From Planctomycetota bacterium (GTDB lineage Bacteria; Planctomycetota; PUPC01; JABMSA01; JAUWKK01): 5,039 nt of DNA. The stretch covers positions 1 through 5,039 of the forward strand of contig JAUWKK010000231.1 in NCBI GenBank assembly GCA_030614245.1, in the 5' to 3' direction. Position 1 is the first letter of the stretch. Each line of letters opens with the position of its first letter. Positions 1 through 5,039 of the stretch are shown here, piece after piece. The notes beneath the pieces were generated by a model. The model worked only from the letters and a program-made list of their open reading frames with translations. It had not been told where the DNA came from and did no database searches. Made by a program: the position numbers and the translations under genes.

Positions 1-567
1 CGCCAGCGCCAGCCCCCCCACCACCCCATGGTCGACCGAATCTATGACTTTCAGAATGCACAATCCGACCACGAGATTGCGGACCTGAAGGGAGACGACT
101 CGAAAAAGGAGCAACTGCAGGAGTTGGAGACGGCGCGGGCAGAGTATTCGATGAAGGTCTACGTCAATCGTGTGAAGAGCCGACCGACCGACACCAACCT
201 CCGCTACACGCTGGCCGAACTATACTTCCGCTATGACGAAATCGACTTGGCGATGCAGCAGTATCAGCATGCCGTCCGCGACCCGAAGCTCCGCAGGCAA
301 TCGCTCAACCGCTTGGGGCGGTGCCTCATGACCAAAGGCATTTACGATATGGCAATCGCACGCTTCGAGGAAGCCGTCAAGGGTGTCATCGTCATCGGCC
401 CGGAAGAGAAGGATATCCTCTACAACCTCGGCAACGCCGCCGAGGCGGCCGGCGACACAGAAAAGGCCGAAGAGGTCTATAAACGCATCTACGAAGTTGA
501 TATCGTCTTCAGGGACGTCGCGCAGAAGATCGAGGATATCTACAAGAAACGCCGGGAGGGAACTTGA
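1..567 (+). CDS. TPR-repeat protein, C-terminal part (5' partial)
   Basis: This is the C-terminal part of a tetratricopeptide-repeat protein; such helical repeats usually mediate protein-protein contacts. The frame is open to the left edge. The codons before the first ATG (position 28) encode a low-complexity Arg/Gln/Pro/His stretch that looks like an interdomain linker, so I infer the true start lies outside the window and ATG 28 is internal. Counting from that Met, residues about 25-50 are charged and helical (possibly coiled coil), followed by three TPR-like helical pairs at about 55-88 (LRYTLAELYF), 91-119 (LNRLGRCLMTKGIYDMAIARF) and 128-160 (LYNLGNAAEAAGDTEKAEEV). A short tail, FRDVAQKIEDIY, follows. 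No signal peptide or membrane segment is visible in this part. It ends at TGA 565-567, 45 bp before rpsT on the same strand, so co-transcription is possible. The TPR call is firm; the specific role is unknown, and the missing N-terminus may carry another domain. Confidence 0.85.
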   Translation, partial: RQRQPPHHPMVDRIYDFQNAQSDHEIADLKGDDSKKEQLQELETARAEYSMKVYVNRVKSRPTDTNLRYTLAELYFRYDEIDLAMQQYQHAVRDPKLRRQSLNRLGRCLMTKGIYDMAIARFEEAVKGVIVIGPEEKDILYNLGNAAEAAGDTEKAEEVYKRIYEVDIVFRDVAQKIEDIYKKRREGT

Positions 568-600
568 GGGACAGCACCAGAACGAGACGGAATTATCGAT

Positions 601-606
601 AAGGAG
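601..606 (+). promoter_or_regulatory. Shine-Dalgarno site of rpsT
   Basis: AAGGAG lies 6 nt before GTG 613 and 18 nt before the in-frame ATG 625. The spacing decides for the GTG start, giving an N-terminus of MPTTMSAKKR. Confidence 0.8.
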
Positions 607-612
607 AGTTTA

Positions 613-897
613 GTGCCCACCACAATGTCGGCCAAGAAGCGTGTTCGGCAGAACGTCAAGCGCCAGCAGCGAAATCGCGCGGTGAAGTCGGCCGTGCGCA
701 CCCAGGCCAAGGCCTTCCGCGCGGCGATCGAGGCCAATGACATCGAGAAAGCGCGGGATGAATGCCGCAAGTGCGTATCGGCTTACGATCATGCCGCGTC
801 GAAGGGCATGCTGAAGAAGAACACCACCGCACGATACAAGTCGCGCATGGCCGCCGCATTGAACAGACTCGCCCCCGCAGAAAACAGCGAGGCCTGA
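613..897 (+). CDS. rpsT: 30S ribosomal protein S20
   Basis: Small-subunit ribosomal protein S20, which binds 16S rRNA early in 30S assembly. The 94-residue product has the family's usual length and composition: a very basic N-terminal helix opening with SAKKRVRQNVKR (residues 6-17), the conserved NRAVKSAVRT segment (about 21-30), a middle helix with acidic positions, and the S20 hallmark HAASKGMLKKNTTARYKSR (about 60-78). The start is GTG 613, set by a strong Shine-Dalgarno 6 nt upstream; the internal ATG 625 is too far from it. It follows the TPR gene by 45 bp and converges on the peptidase gene, with a repeat-derived hairpin in between that could end transcription. In several bacteria S20 is autoregulated at translation; nothing specific to that is seen here. 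Identification is confident. Confidence 0.97.
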   Translation: MPTTMSAKKRVRQNVKRQQRNRAVKSAVRTQAKAFRAAIEANDIEKARDECRKCVSAYDHAASKGMLKKNTTARYKSRMAAALNRLAPAENSEA

Positions 898-933
898 TGG
901 ACCGATCCCAGCCGCCTGACGCATCAAGGAAGG

Positions 934-1008
934 CTACAGGCTTCAGACTTCAGGGTTGCCGTTCGCACTTTCTGCCTGAAGCCTGACGTCTGAGGCCTGA
1001 AGCCTCTG
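934..1008. repeat. Inverted heptanucleotide repeat arrays in convergent gap
   Basis: The right array (974-1008) is five tandem 7-mers with consensus GCCTGAA; the units at 974 and 995 match exactly and the others vary at one to three positions. The left array (934-954) is three 7-mers of the reverse complement type, CTTCAGG/CTTCAGA/CTACAGG. Facing each other, they pair as an imperfect stem: 937-954 against 975-992 gives 15 Watson-Crick pairs plus one G-U out of 18, with a 20-nt loop. Heptanucleotide tandem repeats in gaps are known from cyanobacteria (STRR sequences); their presence in planctomycete-like genomes is my recollection, not tested here. Confidence 0.75.
937..992. terminator. Possible bidirectional hairpin terminator between rpsT and peptidase gene
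   Basis: The stem formed by the opposed heptad arrays sits 39 bp after the rpsT stop and 64 bp after the stop of the converging peptidase gene, a fitting place for a shared terminator. The seven pairs next to the loop (948-954 with 975-981) are perfect. Against the idea, the loop is 20 nt and there is no U-run after the stem on either strand, so it is not a canonical intrinsic terminator. The call is an inference from position and pairing. Confidence 0.3.
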
Positions 1009-1056
1009 ATCGGCGGCTGTCAGTCTGTACACATCGCGCTGAGCATCCAAGCTCAA

Positions 1057-2448
1057 TCACTCGTCATCAAGCGACCTGGCATCCTCGATATCGAGTATCT
1101 CTATCAATTCTTCGGCTTCGAGCAGGGCCTCGACTTCCTCGCGTGAACGCTGCTGGAGCGGCCATTCGTCGTCGTTTGCGACGCGCAGGATCATTCGGGC
1201 GAGCAGCGCGGCCGATTCGCGCTGGTCGACCAGCGACACCTTGTCCGGCGTATCAGCCGCCGTGTGACCCCAGCCGCGGCCTGCGAACGGATTCGAGAGA
1301 TTCCCCACGTTTGCCGTCGGCACCCCGTGCAGCAGGAACGGGAAGTGATCGGAATAGGCGAAGACTATATCGCCGAACGGGATGGGCGTCTTCAACTGCT
1401 CGGCGAGGGCTTCGACGTAGCCTTCGGCCTGCGGCCATGCGTGGAATACCAGGCCCTTGGGCCGCGCATTCGTCAGGCAATCTGAATTAAACATCACGCG
1501 GATGTTCGGCATCTCGTCGCGATGGGCGGCGACGTATTCGTGCGAGCCGATCAGGCCGATCTCTTCGCAGCCGAACGCAATGAACCGCACGGTTCGGGCA
1601 AGGTGCTGACGATGCGCCGCCAGCAGGCGGGCCGTCTCGAGCACGACCGTCAGCCCGGCGGCATTGTCGTTGGCCGACGTGCACAAATCGTGCGAATCGT
1701 AGTGGCCGCCGACCACTATGATCTCCTCGGGTTTCTGCGTGCCCGTCAACTCGCCGACGACGTTGCACGACGCCTTCGGCTCATTGGTATCGCTCGTGAT
1801 GATGCGCACGACTGGCTTGCAGCCCTTGCTGCGGCGCAGCAGTTCTTCTCCGGTTTCCCTGGCGATTCCGATGCCGGGGATTTCAGCGGCCTTGCCGAAC
1901 CGCAGCGCTCCGGTCGCGGGGAGCAGGCCGTCGTAGTGATTCACGAAGATGAACCCGACGGCGCCTGCTCGCACGGCGCGGCCGTACTTCTCGCCGCGAT
2001 GAACCCACCGGTGCACCTGCGGCGGCATTCGGCTCGATACGTAGACGATCTTGCCCCTGATATCGCCGCCGAGGCGCTTGAATGCCTCCGGGGCACCGTC
2101 ACCGAGGTTGATGATCTCGGCGGCGACGCCGTCCGGCCCCGTCGGCGGGCAGTAGGGCAGCGAGATGCACGGGAACTCGCGTTCGGCGGGCTGGAGCAAG
2201 TTCAGCCTCGCCGGCTCGCCACGGTGCCAGCCGGCGTAATCGAACGCCTCGTCGGCGACATTGTCCAAGCCGTAGCTCTTGAGGCGGTCTGCGACGAACC
2301 TCGCCGCATCGCGTTCGCCGTGTGTCCCGGCAAGCCTTGGGCCGATCTCGTCGCACAGAACCAGCAGGTTATCGCCCGGCTCGTTCGATGTATAGGCGTC
2401 GCCGAGGATGAGCTTGTCGATCTCCAGATATGTTTTGTCGTCGGGCAC
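1057..2448 (-). CDS. M28-family zinc metallopeptidase with PA-like insert
   Basis: Predicted co-catalytic di-zinc peptidase of family M28, whose members are mostly aminopeptidases or carboxypeptidases; the substrate is unknown. The N-terminal ~110 residues hold the typical EIGPRLAGTHGERDAARFVADRL segment (34-56). A PA-like domain (about 115-225) follows, including GKIVYVSSR and AGAVGFIFVN. The catalytic core then shows all expected residues: H249 (GGHYDS), D261 (ANDNAAG), the pair E295/E296 (CEEIG, general base and zinc ligand), D323 (NSDC) and H395 (GHTAADT). A 35-residue acidic tail (429-463) ends the protein. The start is GTG 2448, with GGAG 8 nt upstream; no in-frame ATG lies between it and the regulator's stop. 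With this start there is no signal peptide or membrane helix, unusual for a family whose bacterial members are often exported. It lies 39 bp downstream of the regulator gene and is probably co-transcribed. Family assignment is firm; function is not. Confidence 0.93.
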   Translation of the reverse strand: MPDDKTYLEIDKLILGDAYTSNEPGDNLLVLCDEIGPRLAGTHGERDAARFVADRLKSYGLDNVADEAFDYAGWHRGEPARLNLLQPAEREFPCISLPYCPPTGPDGVAAEIINLGDGAPEAFKRLGGDIRGKIVYVSSRMPPQVHRWVHRGEKYGRAVRAGAVGFIFVNHYDGLLPATGALRFGKAAEIPGIGIARETGEELLRRSKGCKPVVRIITSDTNEPKASCNVVGELTGTQKPEEIIVVGGHYDSHDLCTSANDNAAGLTVVLETARLLAAHRQHLARTVRFIAFGCEEIGLIGSHEYVAAHRDEMPNIRVMFNSDCLTNARPKGLVFHAWPQAEGYVEALAEQLKTPIPFGDIVFAYSDHFPFLLHGVPTANVGNLSNPFAGRGWGHTAADTPDKVSLVDQRESAALLARMILRVANDDEWPLQQRSREEVEALLEAEELIEILDIEDARSLDDE

Positions 2449-2456
2449 GGTGATGG

Positions 2457-2462
2457 CTCCAG
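2457..2462 (-). promoter_or_regulatory. Shine-Dalgarno site of the M28 peptidase gene
   Basis: Read on the - strand this is CTGGAG; its GGAG core is 8 nt before the GTG at 2448-2446. It supports the GTG start and independent translation within the two-gene unit with the regulator. Confidence 0.6.
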
Positions 2463-2487
2463 GGGCTGATGAGTAAATTGCAGACCT

Positions 2488-3864
2488 TCAGCTCAGTCCA
2501 TATTGCTTGATCTTCCGATAGAGCGTGCGTTCCCCGATGTTGAGAGCCTTGGCGGCTTCTGCGCGGTTGCCCCCTGTTTCCTCGAGTGCGTTCGTGATCA
2601 TCAGTCTCTCGGCTTCTTCGAGCGTGAGTCCCGAGAGTTTGCCGGTCGGCGGGGGTGCGGCTTCTACGGTTGGCATCATGATGGCAGGCAAGTCGTCGAC
2701 GCCCAGGATATCATCGCTCGTGACGACGACCATGCTCTCGATGCAGTTCTTAAGCTCGCGGACGTTTCCATCCCACGGATGGCGCGAGAGTATGCGCCGG
2801 ACCTCGGGCGTGATCGCCGTTATGCGGCGCCCGTGGCGGCTGCCGAATTCACGAATGAATGCGTCCGTCAGGAGCGGGATGTCCTCGCGACGCTCTCGAA
2901 GCGCCGGAATACGCACCGTGACGACGTTCAGCCGGAAGAAGAGGTCCTGGCGGAACTTCTTCTCGTCGACGAGCTTCTCGATATCGGCGTTCGTGGCGGC
3001 GATGAGGCGTACGTCGACCTTGATGGGGATGTTCGAGCCGACGCGGTAAATCTCTCGTTCTTCGATCACCCGCAGGAGCTTGACCTGCGTGGACAGCGGC
3101 ATGTCGCCGAGTTCGTCCAGGAAGAGCGAGCCCTTGTCGGCATATTCGAAGCGTCCCTTGCGGAAGGCATCAGCCCCTGTGAAGGCCCCCTTTTCGTGGC
3201 CGAAGAGCTCGCTTTCGAGGATGCTCTCTGATAGTGCGGCACAGTTTAGGGCGACGAAGGCCGCGTCGCGGCGCGGGCTGTTCGTGTGGATCGCCTTTGC
3301 GATGATATCCTTGCCGGTGCCGCTTTCGCCGTAAATGAGTACGGTTGCATTTGTAGGTGCGATTCGGCGGAGAGTATCGATCATCTTGAGCATCTGCGGA
3401 TTGCTGCCGATGATGCCGTCGAAGCCGAACTTCTCGGACAGGCGCTGGCGCATTTCGAGGTTCGAGCGGCGCAGGTTCAGGCGGTCGAGTGCGTTGGCGA
3501 CGACTGTGCGCAGCTCGCGCATATCGACAGGCTTGCGCAGATAGGTGTACGCGCCCTTTTGCATCGCTTCGACGGCGGTCTCGACGGTCGCGTGGCCGGT
3601 CACGACGATGACTTCGACATGATCGAGATGGCGGCGGGCGGTATCGAGGATCTCCATCCCGTCGACGTCGTTCATCACAAGGTCGGTCACGACGACGTCG
3701 ATGCCGCCCCGTTCGACCTTTTCGAGGCCCTCCTTGCCGCTCGTGGCGGTGAGCACCTTGTATCCCCGGCGTTCGAGGCCCTCGGCGACGGCTTCGGCGT
3801 GGCCTTCTTCGTCGTCGATAACCAGCACCGTGCCGGCCTGCAGGATGTTGCTCTTCTCGGGCAT
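2488..3864 (-). CDS. Sigma-54-dependent response regulator, NtrC family
   Basis: Two-component transcription activator for RNA polymerase carrying sigma-54. The 458-residue product has the complete three-part NtrC layout. The receiver (about 12-125) has acidic pocket D17/D18, phospho-acceptor D61, T89 and K111. The AAA+ domain (about 148-378) has Walker A GESGTGKD (179-186), the sigma-54-contacting GAFTGA loop (226-231), Walker B GSLFLDE (245-251), sensor I VRLIAATN (285-292), arginine-finger region FRQDLFFRL (304-312) and sensor II WDGNVREL (364-371). After a Pro/Ala linker (about 397-408), a Fis-type HTH (about 431-457, GGNRAEAAKALNIGERTLYRK) closes the protein. Every catalytic residue is intact, so it should be active. 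Only a weak GGA lies before ATG 3864, at 6 nt. No histidine kinase is visible, so its signal is unknown; the peptidase gene downstream is a possible target or partner. No gene symbol is justified, as many paralogues share this layout. Confidence 0.96.
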   Translation of the reverse strand: MPEKSNILQAGTVLVIDDEEGHAEAVAEGLERRGYKVLTATSGKEGLEKVERGGIDVVVTDLVMNDVDGMEILDTARRHLDHVEVIVVTGHATVETAVEAMQKGAYTYLRKPVDMRELRTVVANALDRLNLRRSNLEMRQRLSEKFGFDGIIGSNPQMLKMIDTLRRIAPTNATVLIYGESGTGKDIIAKAIHTNSPRRDAAFVALNCAALSESILESELFGHEKGAFTGADAFRKGRFEYADKGSLFLDELGDMPLSTQVKLLRVIEEREIYRVGSNIPIKVDVRLIAATNADIEKLVDEKKFRQDLFFRLNVVTVRIPALRERREDIPLLTDAFIREFGSRHGRRITAITPEVRRILSRHPWDGNVRELKNCIESMVVVTSDDILGVDDLPAIMMPTVEAAPPPTGKLSGLTLEEAERLMITNALEETGGNRAEAAKALNIGERTLYRKIKQYGLS

Positions 3865-3921
3865 CTGATGTCCAGACAGTTGAACAGTCGAAAGATGCAG
3901 ATCATCGGTTGGACAGGTGTA

Positions 3922-3943
3922 AGTTGAAAGGTGAAAGGCGAAA
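3922..3943. repeat. Short heptanucleotide tandem array (GGTGAAA type)
   Basis: Three 7-mers in a row at 3923-3943 read GTTGAAA, GGTGAAA, GGCGAAA. They lie 59 bp upstream of the regulator's start codon. The consensus shares only TGAA with the heptads of the 934-1008 array. The last unit overlaps a small palindrome, AGGCG/CGCCT (3936-3940 with 3947-3951, 6-nt loop). Confidence 0.55.
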
Positions 3944-3954
3944 ATCCGCCTCCT

Positions 3955-3984
3955 CTCTACTCTCGCCTGCTCTACTCTCGCCTG
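3955..3984. repeat. Perfect 15-bp tandem duplication
   Basis: The 15-mer CTCTACTCTCGCCTG occurs at 3955-3969 and again, without a mismatch, at 3970-3984; the first four bases of a third copy follow. It lies in the gap between the DUF58 gene and the regulator gene, just after the DUF58 stop codon in the direction of transcription. On the transcribed sense it is a purine-rich run. Its function is unknown; a recent slippage duplication is the simplest explanation. Confidence 0.8.
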
Positions 3985-4002
3985 CTCTGATTCAGGCGCT
4001 CC

Positions 4003-4905
4003 TCAGAAAAGTCTCTTTCGTTTGGCCAGATATGCCGACAGCATGAAATCATAGGGAACCGACGTGTCCGTCTGCACGTATTCGACCAGTGCGCTGGCGC
4101 AGTCCCGCTTGTATCCGGCGATGAAGCCTTCTATCAGGCTGCGATACTCGCCCCGGACGTATCGCGGATCGACGTGCAGCCGCTCGTTCGTCTCCATATC
4201 GACGAAATCCGCCAGGCGCTTGAATGGGAACTCGATCTCCCACTTGTCGAAGATATGGAAGATCATCACCTCGTGCTTCTTGAATCGAAAATGCCGGAGG
4301 CCCCGCATCACCTCGAGCGGCTCGGCGAAGAGGTCCGACACGACGATGATCAGCCCGCGGCGCTTGATGCGTTCGGCCAGGGCGTGGAACGTCCTCGATA
4401 CGTTGGTGACTGCGCCGGGCTCTATCTTCTCGAGATCGCGCAGCAGAAGGTCCAGATGCTGCGGCGTCGAATGCGGCGGGATGAACTGCCGGATTTCCTT
4501 GTCGAAGATAATCAGTCCCACCGAATCCTGCTGCCGCATCATGAGATATGCAAGCGTCGCGGCCAAATAGCTGCCGTATTCGAGCTTCGTCAGGCCGGCC
4601 TCGCCGTGCTTGTAACCCATCGAGCCGCTGGCGTCGAGCAGGATATACGCCTTCAGGTTCGTCTCTTCTTCGTATTGCTTGATGTAGAAGCGGTCGCTTC
4701 GGCCGTACGCCTGCCAGTCGATGTCCTTGATGTTGTCGCCGGGGGTGTATTCGCGGTGTTCGGCGAATTCGACGCTGAAACCGTGATACGGGCTGCGGTG
4801 CAGGCCCGAGATGAACCCCTCGACGACCGAGCGCGCGACGAGGTCTATTCGCGCAAGACGCGCCACAGCTTCGGGCTCGAGGTATCGATATCGCTGTTTG
4901 GCCAT
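4003..4905 (-). CDS. DUF58 domain protein with vWA-like fold
   Basis: Member of the DUF58 family, found widely next to MoxR-type AAA+ ATPases; its biochemical role is not settled. Counting from ATG 4905, the product has 300 residues. The opening MAKQRYRYLEPEAVARL and the following LVARSVVEGFISGLHRSPYHG (22-42) match the usual start of the family. The signature REYTPGDNIKDIDW (51-64) leads into the conserved RFYIKQYEEE. A vWA-like half follows with a MIDAS motif DASGS (91-95), a candidate second-site T167 and VVSD (198-201), suggesting metal-dependent ligand binding. No membrane helix is seen, so it is probably cytosolic. The frame continues upstream to a TTG at 4941, but those 12 residues do not resemble the family, so I prefer ATG 4905 although neither start has a good Shine-Dalgarno. 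A MoxR gene would be expected just beyond the right edge; it is not in the window. Confidence 0.93.
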   Translation of the reverse strand: MAKQRYRYLEPEAVARLARIDLVARSVVEGFISGLHRSPYHGFSVEFAEHREYTPGDNIKDIDWQAYGRSDRFYIKQYEEETNLKAYILLDASGSMGYKHGEAGLTKLEYGSYLAATLAYLMMRQQDSVGLIIFDKEIRQFIPPHSTPQHLDLLLRDLEKIEPGAVTNVSRTFHALAERIKRRGLIIVVSDLFAEPLEVMRGLRHFRFKKHEVMIFHIFDKWEIEFPFKRLADFVDMETNERLHVDPRYVRGEYRSLIEGFIAGYKRDCASALVEYVQTDTSVPYDFMLSAYLAKRKRLF

Positions 4906-5039
4906 GAGATGGGATTTTAGCAGGATGCGGCGGCGAATCAAGAGGCACGGTCGCCAAAGGGTATGACTCCATATCGTGGGGTATCTTATGCGCCGCGAGT
5001 GTGAGGATGTGTTTAATGCTCGGGCTGGCGAAGAATTGC

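Noticed and set aside
564..600. A sigma-70-like promoter for rpsT (TTGAGG at 564-569 with an AT-rich stretch near 591-600).
   Set aside because: The spacing between the candidate boxes is about 21 bp and the -10 match is poor; the site also overlaps the TPR stop codon.
1522..2469. A 315-codon + strand open frame opposite the peptidase gene.
   Set aside because: It is antisense to a gene with all M28 catalytic residues in place and has no family motifs or convincing start site.
2449..2487. Regulator and peptidase share one reading frame, separated by a TGA and 39 nt, suggesting readthrough fusion.
   Set aside because: The peptidase has its own Shine-Dalgarno and GTG, and no recoding signal is visible; sharing a frame has a one-in-three chance.
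2503..3927. Two long + strand open frames (2503-3231 and 3286-3927) opposite the regulator gene.
   Set aside because: The NtrC-type motifs are intact on the other strand; these frames mirror its codon bias and show no domain of their own.
3936..3951. Small hairpin AGGCG/CGCCT as a terminator for the DUF58 gene.
   Set aside because: The stem is only 5 bp and is not followed by a continuous U-run on the - strand; it may be a by-product of the heptad array.
4906..4941. TTG start at 4941 adding 12 residues to the DUF58 protein.
   Set aside because: The added residues (MIRRRILLKSHL) are not family-like and no Shine-Dalgarno precedes the TTG; ATG 4905 gives a typical N-terminus.
4049..4972. A 307-codon open frame on the - strand overlapping the DUF58 gene.
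   Set aside because: It is a different frame of the same strand as a clearly conserved protein, and its product is an Arg/Pro/Ala-rich sequence with no recognisable domain, as expected from GC-rich codon bias.
5013..5039. Possible last eight codons of an upstream - strand gene, ending in TAA at 5015-5013.
   Set aside because: Eight codons (AILRQPEH) cannot be assigned to any family, including MoxR, whose gene would be expected here. It stays an untested possibility.

Overview
The window is GC-rich, densely coded bacterial DNA. It most likely comes from a planctomycete-type genome. This is an inference from protein style: the N-terminus and core of the DUF58 protein, the C-terminal TPR module, and gaps filled with short heptanucleotide repeats. 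No rRNA or other firm taxonomic marker is present, so the assignment is tentative.

Layout. The left third is on the + strand: the 3' part of a TPR-repeat protein (open to the left edge, ending at 567), then rpsT for ribosomal protein S20 (613-897) behind a clear Shine-Dalgarno. The rest is on the - strand. In transcription order it holds a DUF58/von Willebrand-type protein (4905-4003), a sigma-54-dependent NtrC-family response regulator (3864-2488) and an M28-family zinc peptidase with a PA-type insert (2448-1057). The regulator and peptidase are 39 bp apart and probably co-transcribed. The DUF58 gene is 138 bp upstream of the regulator and may belong to the same unit or to a MoxR-type operon beyond the right edge.

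The two larger gaps both carry short repeats. The convergent gap between rpsT and the peptidase gene (898-1056) has heptads in opposite orientations that can fold into a long imperfect hairpin. The gap between the DUF58 gene and the regulator (3865-4002) has a different heptad array, a perfect 15-bp tandem duplication and a lone copy of the first heptad in reverse orientation.

How the genes might work together. The regulator has an intact phospho-acceptor site, GAFTGA loop and Fis-type HTH, but no partner histidine kinase in the window, so its signal and targets are unknown. The peptidase is probably expressed with it. Its predicted lack of a signal peptide is the oddest protein-level feature. 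I see no mobile element, CRISPR array, RNA gene or clearly new multi-gene system; the repeats are the observations most worth following up.
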